A DNA stretch of 11,481 bases, taken from contig JAGBAU010000160.1 of the NCBI GenBank assembly GCA_017938785.1, forward strand, positions 1 through 11,481. Reading direction: 5' to 3'. The DNA comes from Clostridia bacterium. GTDB taxonomy: Bacteria; Bacillota_A; Clostridia; Christensenellales; Aristaeellaceae. Below, piece after piece: positions 6,747 to 11,481 of this stretch. Positions within the stretch are counted from its first letter, which is position 1; every line of letters begins with the position of its first letter. The notes below the pieces were generated by a model. It was not told the origin of the DNA. It searched no databases and was given only the letters and a program-made list of their open reading frames with translations. The translations under genes and the position numbers were made by a program.

Positions 6747-7832
6747 ATGTCTATACTCAAGAAACAACTGAATCGATTGCTGACCGTGAGCGCCCTGAGC
6801 AGTTTCCAGCTGGCCGGGGCGAGCTGGGTGGCGCTTCTGGCTGCCCGCGGCTTTACCCTGGTGGAAATTGGATTGGCAGAGAGCTGCTTTCATCTGGCCA
6901 GCCTGCTGTTCGAGGTGCCTTCGGGTGTGATCTCCGATGTGTTTGGGCGAAAGAAGTCCATGGTGCTCAGCCAGCTGATGTTTGTTCTCTCTGCGATCGG
7001 CATGGCGTTTTCCAACCAGCTGGCGGGAGTCTGCCTTGCGCTGGTGCTGGACGCCTGGGGCTATAACTTTGCTTCCGGGGCACGGGAAGCTCTGGCCTAT
7101 GACAGTATGAAGGAAGCCGGACAGGCGGATAAATATATGGATTTCTCTTCCCGGGAGCTGAGCATATATCGCCTGGGTAATGCGGCGGCAATCCTCTGCG
7201 CGGGTCTGGCGCTCATGATCGGCCACCGTGCGGCATATATCCTGGATGCATCTCTTGCGTTGGTGGGCATGTTGGCCGCATGCAGCCTGAAAGAGATTCA
7301 AACGGAAGAGAAGCAGTTCGAGGGCACAATTTCCGGGCGCATACTGCGCTGCTTCCGGGAAAGCCTGGCTTTTCTGTGCGCAAACGGTGAAAGCCTTGCC
7401 CTGATGCTGGTCAATTCCCTGGTGGGCGCTACGGCAATCCTCACTGTCTTCTTCCTGCAGGCGCGCCTGAGCTGCGTGGGTGTGAGCAATACCCTGCTGG
7501 GACCGGCGCTGTTTGTGATTTCGTTGGGTGGAGCAGTAGGCGCACGGCTTTCGGCACAGCTCTCCGGCCTGCGCTTCCGGTCTGCCGCGATAATGTGCAT
7601 GGGCGGTGCGATGCTGGGCGTATTGTTCGGAGTGGGACAGAGTGCGCTGCTCATGTGTATCGGCGGCTTTGCGGCTAACTTCTGTAGTGACGCTTTGGAA
7701 GTGCGCACCGACGCCATCCTGAACGAGCGTTTTCCGTCCAGCCAGCGCTCCACGCTACTGTCGGTGGCGTCTCTGGTGTTTTCGCTGGTGATGATCGTGC
7801 TGTCGCCGCTGGCGGGCTTGGCTTTCGGATAA
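6747..7832 (+). CDS. MFS family transporter
   Basis: A 361-residue integral membrane protein of the major facilitator superfamily, made of repeated hydrophobic segments consistent with about 11-12 membrane helices. The cytoplasmic loop after the second helix carries GVISDVFGRKKS, a good match to MFS motif A (GxxxDRxGRRxx). A polar central loop around residues 185-205 separates the two halves. At 361 residues it is somewhat short for a 12-helix MFS protein (usually 390-420). GAAAGGGG lies 7 bases before the ATG. It is alone in its operon, with a consensus promoter and long leader upstream and a strong terminator downstream. The substrate cannot be told from sequence; a drug, metabolite or sugar exporter is possible, and no resistance function should be assumed. 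Confidence 0.87.
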   Translation: MSILKKQLNRLLTVSALSSFQLAGASWVALLAARGFTLVEIGLAESCFHLASLLFEVPSGVISDVFGRKKSMVLSQLMFVLSAIGMAFSNQLAGVCLALVLDAWGYNFASGAREALAYDSMKEAGQADKYMDFSSRELSIYRLGNAAAILCAGLALMIGHRAAYILDASLALVGMLAACSLKEIQTEEKQFEGTISGRILRCFRESLAFLCANGESLALMLVNSLVGATAILTVFFLQARLSCVGVSNTLLGPALFVISLGGAVGARLSAQLSGLRFRSAAIMCMGGAMLGVLFGVGQSALLMCIGGFAANFCSDALEVRTDAILNERFPSSQRSTLLSVASLVFSLVMIVLSPLAGLAFG

Positions 7833-7834
7833 AC

Positions 7835-7868
7835 AAAAAAGGATCATCCGCAAGGATGATCCTTTTTT
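7835..7868. terminator. Bidirectional terminator between the MFS gene and the secreted-protein gene
   Basis: AAAAAAGGATCATCC (7835-7849), loop GCAA, GGATGATCCTTTTTT (7854-7868). The A-run on the left and T-run on the right make a full intrinsic terminator in either direction, between convergent genes that stop at 7832 and 7881. Confidence 0.95.
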
Positions 7869-7880
7869 TCTATTAATATA

Positions 7881-8468
7881 TCAGATCGTGGGATCGTATT
7901 CGCATTCCATCAGAATATTCTGTTCGCCGTTCTCCCACCACTGGGCGATCCAGAACAGGTTGGCCTCCTGTCCCTCGTAGGGAACCATACCCTGATCGGG
8001 ATTGTTGTTATCAAAATATACATCGGAATCGGCCATGGTGTAGGTTTCGCCGTTGAATACCACGTCAAAGCCGCCCAGGGAGAGGAATAAGCCGAAGCAA
8101 TCTTCAGCAACAACCTCGGCGGGCACGTAGCTCATAATTTTCGGGAAGGCAGCTTCGAGGGTGGTTTCCTGGATGGAGTTGCGCAGCACGAAGCGGCCGT
8201 TCACCGTGCAGTCGGGCAGAATCATGGCACGGCAGCTGGTTTCGGAAGTCTGGATCACGTCGCCGTTGAATTCGCAGTTGGCAAACATGATCATACCGTT
8301 GCCGCCACCGATAACCACATCGCCATTGAAGATCAGGTTTTCAAGGTACAGGGTTTCATCGTCGGCAAGATTGTAGGTGTAGGATGCGGGAACACGATCA
8401 GCGGTCTCTGCCAGCGCGCAGGTAAACAGGCAGGCCATGGCCATGAGTAATGCGAGTATCTTTTTCAT
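7881..8468 (-). CDS. Secreted protein of unknown function
   Basis: The 195-residue protein starts MKKILALLMAMACLFTCALAE, a standard type I signal peptide with likely cleavage after ALA at residue 20; the cysteines do not form a lipobox. The mature part is acidic. Its first half has short turns of alternating hydrophobic residues (LYLENLIFNGDVVI, MIMFANCEFNGDVI, VNGRFVLRN) with recurring NGD/NG turns, suggesting a small beta-helix or beta-solenoid. The second half is rich in Tyr, Trp, Asp and Asn. I prefer the ATG at 8468 over the in-frame ATG at 8474 because the AAAGG (8478-8482) is 9 bases from the former and too close to the latter. It has its own promoter and lies 72 bases downstream of the regulator at 8541-9125 on the same strand. 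I do not recognise a family. Confidence 0.75.
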   Translation of the reverse strand: MKKILALLMAMACLFTCALAETADRVPASYTYNLADDETLYLENLIFNGDVVIGGGNGMIMFANCEFNGDVIQTSETSCRAMILPDCTVNGRFVLRNSIQETTLEAAFPKIMSYVPAEVVAEDCFGLFLSLGGFDVVFNGETYTMADSDVYFDNNNPDQGMVPYEGQEANLFWIAQWWENGEQNILMECEYDPTI

Positions 8469-8472
8469 AATC

Positions 8473-8527
8473 ATCCGCCTTTCTTAAAGTGCTGTTTGCA
8501 AGCATTGTACAATCCGAAAAGGCGGAT
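8473..8527. repeat. Perfect 10-bp inverted repeat bracketing a core promoter (candidate operator pair)
   Basis: ATCCGCCTTT (8473-8482) and its exact reverse complement AAAGGCGGAT (8518-8527) are 35 bases apart. One arm touches the -35 box and spacer of the secreted-protein promoter; the other covers that gene's ribosome site. The transcript would contain only the second arm, so pairing in RNA is not expected and protein binding on DNA is the simpler reading. A third copy of the 10-mer lies at 11320-11329. Confidence 0.45.
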
Positions 8528-8532
8528 GTCAA
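8504..8532 (-). promoter_or_regulatory. Promoter of the secreted-protein gene
   Basis: On the minus strand TTGACA (8527-8532), 17 bases, TACAAT (8504-8509). The -35 is perfect and the -10 is 5/6. It begins only 8 bases past the regulator's stop, with no terminator between the two genes, so some read-through from the regulator is possible. The spacer holds an ATCCG-N6-CGGAT inverted repeat (8512-8527). Confidence 0.85.
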
Positions 8533-8540
8533 GGATTTCC

Positions 8541-9125
8541 TTACAGCAGCTGATAGCGCAATCCCTGTACGGCAGAATACCAGATCAGATTACCATGCCC
8601 CCGTTTCTTCAGCCGCAGCTGCAGGTTCCATTCGGGATACTGTTTGACCAGTTCCACTTTGTCGCCGGTCTGGAATGCCACGAAGGAGATATAGTTGTCC
8701 TTTTCCATGGGATGATCGCTGCTGATGAACCATTCATCCTCTACAATTTCAACATGCAGCTTTTCATCGGGTTCGGCTTTCACCATTTCGAGGGCGTTCA
8801 GCCTGCGCCCGCAGCAGGAGATTTCCGCATTGCCGGTGCACAGGGAAATGCTGCCGCAATCCGGGCATACATAGTACTTTGTGTTTTTCATATTGCCTCC
8901 AACGGTTTCGTTGGGAAGGAGTTCGCCCTCCAGCAGGCGGGAAATATCCACATCCAGAATGGCGGACAGCGCATTCAGCAGGGTGACGTCCGGGCAGCCC
9001 AGGCCCCGCTCCCATTTGGATATAGTTTTGGCGCTCAGGTTCAATCGAGCGGCGAGGGCTGCCTGGGTCAGCTTCTTTTCCATGCGCAGTCTGCGAATCA
9101 ACATGCCCACCTTTGAACAATCCAT
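8541..9125 (-). CDS. XRE-family regulator fused to a desulfoferrodoxin-like domain
   Basis: Residues 4-61 of this 194-residue protein form an XRE-type helix-turn-helix (LTQAALAARLNLSAKTISKWERG). Residues 84-112 resemble desulforedoxin: C87-x2-C90 and adjacent C104-C105-G, which in that family bind one iron through four cysteines. Residues 120-194 resemble the superoxide reductase domain (DHPMEKDNYISF, ending WYSAVQGLR). Against the family pattern HPMExxHYI and YCNLHG, one His is Asn144, the Cys is Ser184 and the last His is Gln187, so the catalytic iron site appears lost. I infer a transcription regulator sensing iron or redox state, not an enzyme. The ATG at 9125 is chosen because GAGGTGA lies 5 bases before it; a GTG at 9134 is possible. 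Likely targets are itself or the adjacent secreted-protein gene. Confidence 0.85.
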   Translation of the reverse strand: MDCSKVGMLIRRLRMEKKLTQAALAARLNLSAKTISKWERGLGCPDVTLLNALSAILDVDISRLLEGELLPNETVGGNMKNTKYYVCPDCGSISLCTGNAEISCCGRRLNALEMVKAEPDEKLHVEIVEDEWFISSDHPMEKDNYISFVAFQTGDKVELVKQYPEWNLQLRLKKRGHGNLIWYSAVQGLRYQLL

Positions 9126-9143
9126 GTCCTTCACCTCGCATCC

Positions 9144-9172
9144 ATTCTAGCGCAGGGGAGGGGAAAAGTAAA
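9144..9172 (-). promoter_or_regulatory. Promoter of the XRE-desulfoferrodoxin-like regulator
   Basis: On the minus strand TTTACT (9167-9172), 17 bases, TAGAAT (9144-9149). The predicted start near 9137 gives a very short leader of about 12 bases, just enough for the GAGGTGA ribosome site before the ATG at 9125. Confidence 0.6.
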
Positions 9173-9186
9173 TCCACGCTCCGTAG

Positions 9187-9223
9187 ACAAAACAGGAAGG
9201 ATGATTCATCCTTCCTGTTTTGT
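9187..9223. terminator. Terminator of the 11-residue-repeat protein gene
   Basis: An 18-bp perfect inverted repeat (ACAAAACAGGAAGGATGA at 9187-9204 and its complement at 9206-9223) directly abuts the stop codon at 9224-9226. The A-rich outer arm becomes a U-run on the minus-strand transcript. It separates this gene from the regulator promoter only 15 bases further on. Confidence 0.9.
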
Positions 9224-9631
9224 TTATTTCTTGCCCATCATCTTTTCCAGCAGGGCCTGCATCTCTTCTGCCTTGGCCTTGGCGGCGTCCTTTTGAGCGG
9301 TTGCCTGGGCTTCCAGTTCGTCGAAGAGCTCGTTTTTCACGTTGATGCCGGGCAAATCAGCGCTCAAAAAGTCGCTGACCTTTTCCGCGCCTTCCTTGAC
9401 GGCGTCGATGGCGTCTTCGGCGGCGGTTTTTACCTTGTCGATTACGGGAGCAGCCTTGGATTTTACGTCCTCCACCACGGGATCGATCTTTGCGCGTACA
9501 TCCTCCACGATGGGCTCCAGCTTTGCCTTCACGCCTTCGAGGACGGGATTCTTTTCTTCATTTACAACTTCCGCTGTGTGAACCTGTTCCTGAACTTCGC
9601 TCTCGCGGACTTCGTTATTCAAATCGCTCAT
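9224..9631 (-). CDS. Small protein with five 11-residue amphipathic repeats
   Basis: The 135-residue, strongly charged protein has no signal peptide or membrane segment. Residues 30-84 are five consecutive 11-residue units: VLEGVKAKLEP, IVEDVRAKIDP, VVEDVKSKAAP, VIDKVKTAAED, AIDAVKEGAEK. A hydrophobic pair, acidic residue, Val, Lys/Arg and small residues recur in register. Such 11-mer periodicity is typical of amphipathic helices that lie on lipid surfaces (apolipoproteins, synuclein, perilipins) and of some LEA proteins. Residues 1-29 are acidic and probably disordered; residues 100-135 look like a coiled-coil helix rich in Ala, Lys, Glu and Gln. The ATG at 9631 has AAAGGGG about 10 bases upstream; a longer in-frame start at 9667 would overlap the -10 box. 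It has its own promoter and terminator. Function is unknown; membrane, lipid or storage-granule association is an inference. Confidence 0.75.
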   Translation of the reverse strand: MSDLNNEVRESEVQEQVHTAEVVNEEKNPVLEGVKAKLEPIVEDVRAKIDPVVEDVKSKAAPVIDKVKTAAEDAIDAVKEGAEKVSDFLSADLPGINVKNELFDELEAQATAQKDAAKAKAEEMQALLEKMMGKK

Positions 9632-9657
9632 GGGCAAAGCCCCTTTCGTTTTTTCTA

Positions 9658-9686
9658 ATTGTAGCATCGGCGGATGTTTTTTTCAA
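9658..9686 (-). promoter_or_regulatory. Promoter of the 11-residue-repeat protein gene
   Basis: On the minus strand TTGAAA (9681-9686), 17 bases, TACAAT (9658-9663), with a predicted start near 9651. The spacer contains ATCCGCC, also seen in the spacer of the secreted-protein promoter. Confidence 0.8.
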
Positions 9687-9712
9687 GCCATCTTCCAAAT
9701 TGACGTTTTTTG

Positions 9713-9721
9713 TGCTAACAT
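9713..9721 (+). promoter_or_regulatory. Possible extended -10 of the tandem-aldolase gene
   Basis: TGCTAACAT (9713-9721) resembles an extended -10, 36 bases before the start codon, with only a poor TTCCAA at the -35 position. A TTGACG at 9700-9705 is wrongly spaced for it. Tentative. Confidence 0.3.
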
Positions 9722-9757
9722 AGATGCGGTATTTAAATAGGAAATAGAGGCGATACC

Positions 9758-11038
9758 ATGGATTTTGAACTCCTTCATCCGGCGGATCAACTGGTCGAAA
9801 TGATGAATCGTATCTATAAATATGGCATGACCACCACCTCGGGCGGAAACCTTTCCATCCGGGACGAAAACGGCGATATATGGATCACTCCCTCCGGCGT
9901 GGACAAGGGCAACCTGACCCGCGATGACATCATGCAGGTCAAGCCCGACGGCAGCTATATCGGCAAGCATAAGCCTTCCGTGGAACTGCCCTTCCACAGG
10001 GATATTTACGGCGCACGCCCGGATATCTTCGGCGTCGTGCATGCCCATCCTCCGGTCATGGTGGGTTTTGCCGTTGTTCGACGCGAACCTCAAACCCGCA
10101 TCGTTCCCGATGCATGGAAAATCTGCGGCAAGGTGGCCCAGGTTCCCTATGATGTGGCCGGAAGCCTTGAACTGGACGCAAATATCAATGCACGTTTCAA
10201 AGAGGGCTACAATACCGTATTGATGGCCAACCACGGCGTGGTGTGCGGCGCAAAGAACCTGATGGACGCGTTCGCGGCCTTCGAAACCATCACGCTCACC
10301 GGCGAGGCTGAACTCAACGCGATGCGCCTGGGCGGCGTACATACGCTGACAGAGAAAGAGTTGGAAGCTGGCGCACAGGAAAAGATGCTGCCCGCAGCCG
10401 ATGCAGAAATGCCTGTTTCCGAAGAGGAACAGAAGCTGCGCATGGAACTGTGCACCTTTGCCCGCCGCTGCTATGACCGCAAGCTGCTCTCCGCAGTGCA
10501 GGGCTGCATTTCCGTGCGCTTTGAGGACGGCATGCTCATTACCCCGGCCGGCAAGGATCATATGCGCCTGAAACCGGAGGATATCGTGCGCGTGAAGAAT
10601 GGCTGCTGCGAGAAGGGGAAGGCTGCTGGTGAGGCAGCCAATCTGCATCTGAAAATCTATGATGCACATTCCGATATTCATTCCATCATCATTACCCATG
10701 CACCTGCCATTATGGGCTTTGCTGTATCGGGCAAGCCCTTTGAATCCGAAACCATGTCGGAAGGCTATGTGATTCTGGGCGAAGTGCAGCAGGCAAAATG
10801 CGAAAACGGCGTACTGGACGAGGATAAGATCGCATCCATGTTCGGCTACAGAAAGAATATTGTTCAGCTGGATAACCGCTGCGCGATCATCACAGGTGAG
10901 AATCTGTTCAAGACCTTTGACAAAGCCGAGGTCCTGGAATACGGAGCCGCTTCGGTGATTGCCGCCTGTGGACTGGGCCGGCCGGTTCCTCTTTCAGAAG
11001 CAGAAATCAAGCATACGAACAAAGAACTGGGATTGTAA
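9758..11038 (+). CDS. Tandem class II aldolase/adducin-family protein with degenerate second domain
   Basis: The 426-residue protein is two class II aldolase/adducin domains in a row (about 1-210 and 222-426). Domain 1 looks catalytic: SGGNLSIR (28-35) and TPSG (44-47) for phosphate binding, Glu76 as catalytic acid/base, and His95, His97 (HAHPP) and His159 (NHG) as zinc ligands, matching the L-fuculose-phosphate aldolase layout. In domain 2 the acid is kept (Glu292), but the ligand positions read Ile312, His314 and Arg374, and SGGN becomes VQGC, so it should not bind zinc and is probably structural or regulatory. GAGG lies 7 bases before the ATG. Likely role: retro-aldol cleavage of a sugar 1-phosphate or a related reaction, substrate unknown. 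It is not a typical rhaD by architecture, though a link with rhaAB cannot be excluded. Confidence 0.88.
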   Translation: MDFELLHPADQLVEMMNRIYKYGMTTTSGGNLSIRDENGDIWITPSGVDKGNLTRDDIMQVKPDGSYIGKHKPSVELPFHRDIYGARPDIFGVVHAHPPVMVGFAVVRREPQTRIVPDAWKICGKVAQVPYDVAGSLELDANINARFKEGYNTVLMANHGVVCGAKNLMDAFAAFETITLTGEAELNAMRLGGVHTLTEKELEAGAQEKMLPAADAEMPVSEEEQKLRMELCTFARRCYDRKLLSAVQGCISVRFEDGMLITPAGKDHMRLKPEDIVRVKNGCCEKGKAAGEAANLHLKIYDAHSDIHSIIITHAPAIMGFAVSGKPFESETMSEGYVILGEVQQAKCENGVLDEDKIASMFGYRKNIVQLDNRCAIITGENLFKTFDKAEVLEYGAASVIAACGLGRPVPLSEAEIKHTNKELGL

Positions 11039-11046
11039 TCCGGAGC

Positions 11047-11078
11047 ATACACAGCAGAGCTAACACTCTACTGTGTAT
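11047..11078 (+). terminator. Terminator of the tandem-aldolase gene
   Basis: ATACACAGCAGAG (11047-11059) pairs with CTCTACTGTGTAT (11066-11078), 12 of 13 positions, across a 6-base loop, then TTTTTATA. It starts 8 bases after the stop codon. Confidence 0.85.
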
Positions 11079-11378
11079 TTTTATACATGAACATGCATTG
11101 AAAATCCGCGGTCTAAAAACGGGTGTTTCCTAAATAACGACAAACAAGCGGATTGCATGCGCAAAAACTTAACAATCCGCGATATGCGGACATGTGTGCG
11201 CGCAATAAATGTATTTTATGCATTGGAAAATGCAAATATTGGGTAAAGTGGCGAATTTTGCCCTCAAAATGCAGCTTTAACCGAATATTATTTCAGGGTT
11301 TTGCACAAAAGTGACCGTGAAAGGCGGATATTCCGAGAAAAATTGGAATTATCGTACCGAAAAAATTGCAGATTGGAC
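11079..11378. other. AT-rich gene-free region dense in inverted repeats
   Basis: No coding frame with a ribosome site is seen on either strand. The base composition is clearly more AT-rich than the surrounding genes. It contains GCGGATTG (11148-11155) with CAATCCGC (11173-11180); TCCGC-GATAT-GCGGA (11176-11190); the palindrome TGCGCGCA (11197-11204); TGCATT-GGAA-AATGCA (11219-11234); TTTTG with CAAAA (11256-11269); and CGGA-TAT-TCCG (11325-11335) overlapping AAAGGCGGAT (11320-11329). This is consistent with a long regulatory region for the following gene, with several operators. A small RNA is an alternative. Confidence 0.5.
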
Positions 11379-11407
11379 TTGCATTTTTTTGAATTCTTCT
11401 GTATAAT
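11379..11407 (+). promoter_or_regulatory. Promoter of the right-edge signal-peptide gene
   Basis: A perfect TATAAT (11402-11407) lies 17 bases after TTGCAT (11379-11384), predicting a start near 11414 and a leader of about 24 bases. The weak -35 fits a promoter that depends on an activator bound in the upstream repeat-rich region. Confidence 0.75.
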
Positions 11408-11437
11408 ACCCCCATAATTCAAAGGAGGCAATTCCAA

Positions 11438-11481
11438 ATGAAGAAAGTTCTCGCACTTGTATTGGTTCTCATGATGGTTAT
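11438..11481 (+). CDS. Start of an exported protein or lipoprotein (3' end outside window)
   Basis: Only 14 codons are visible, MKKVLALVLVLMMV, the positively charged and hydrophobic start of a signal peptide. A full AAAGGAGG (11421-11428) sits 9 bases before the ATG, beneath a good promoter, so initiation here is well supported. In Clostridia such starts are common in lipoprotein substrate-binding proteins of ABC transporters, but the lipobox, if any, lies outside the window and no function can be assigned. Confidence 0.7.
   Translation, partial: MKKVLALVLVLMMV

Noticed and set aside
6627..7301. A 224-codon minus-strand frame over the leader and MFS gene
   Set aside because: It crosses the MFS ribosome site and most of its 5' half on the opposite strand; composition is shadow-like and it has no supported start.
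9700..9705. TTGACG as the -35 box of the tandem-aldolase promoter
   Set aside because: No acceptable -10 hexamer falls 16-18 bases downstream; the nearest A/T hexamers are spaced 10, 15 or 24 bases away.
9683..10699. A 338-codon minus-strand frame over the tandem-aldolase gene
   Set aside because: It is the complement shadow of a confirmed coding frame, with no ribosome site or recognisable motif.

Overview
This window looks like part of a chromosome from a moderately high-GC gut-type Bacillota, probably a Clostridia member. The evidence is strong AGGAGG-like ribosome sites, sigma-A promoters close to TTGACA-N17-TATAAT, short A/T-flanked hairpin terminators, MKK-type signal peptides, and the family content (two-domain class II aldolase, desulfoferrodoxin-like regulator, stand-alone DUF89 protein). 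The genus cannot be fixed from sequence alone. No rRNA, tRNA, CRISPR array, insertion sequence or phage gene was seen.

Layout. (1) 1-2114, plus: the 3' half of rhaA (L-rhamnose isomerase) and all of rhaB (rhamnulokinase), ended by a strong hairpin. (2) 2275-4714, minus: a three-gene operon, PRK/uridine-kinase-like P-loop kinase, then proC, then a DUF89 metal-dependent phosphatase, each junction being an ATGA stop/start overlap. It converges on rhaB across two look-alike hairpins. (3) 4917-6422, plus: an IMP dehydrogenase of the unusual class typified by the protozoan Tritrichomonas foetus enzyme, transcribed divergently from the kinase operon. (4) 6543-7832, plus: a perfect consensus promoter, a possible 27-codon leader ORF, a hairpin over the ribosome site, then an MFS transporter. 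(5) 7881-9631, minus: three separately promoted genes, in transcription order a small protein of 11-residue amphipathic repeats, an XRE regulator fused to a desulfoferrodoxin-like domain, and a secreted protein. (6) 9758-11038, plus: a tandem class II aldolase whose second half has lost its zinc ligands. (7) 11079-11437: an AT-rich regulatory stretch full of inverted repeats, ending in a promoter for a gene of which only the signal-peptide start is visible.

How the parts relate. rhaA and rhaB convert L-rhamnose to L-rhamnulose 1-phosphate. The aldolase that would split this product (rhaD) is not adjacent, and the class II aldolase at 9758 is only a loose candidate for sugar-phosphate cleavage. 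The kinase/proC/DUF89 operon combines proline synthesis with two enzymes whose families act on small phosphorylated metabolites.

The most unusual material is the 7881-9631 block. The regulator keeps the four cysteines of a desulforedoxin iron centre but has lost most ligands of the superoxide-reductase iron centre. A perfect 10-bp inverted repeat brackets the core promoter of the neighbouring secreted-protein gene, and a third copy of the same 10-mer lies upstream of the signal-peptide gene at the right edge.
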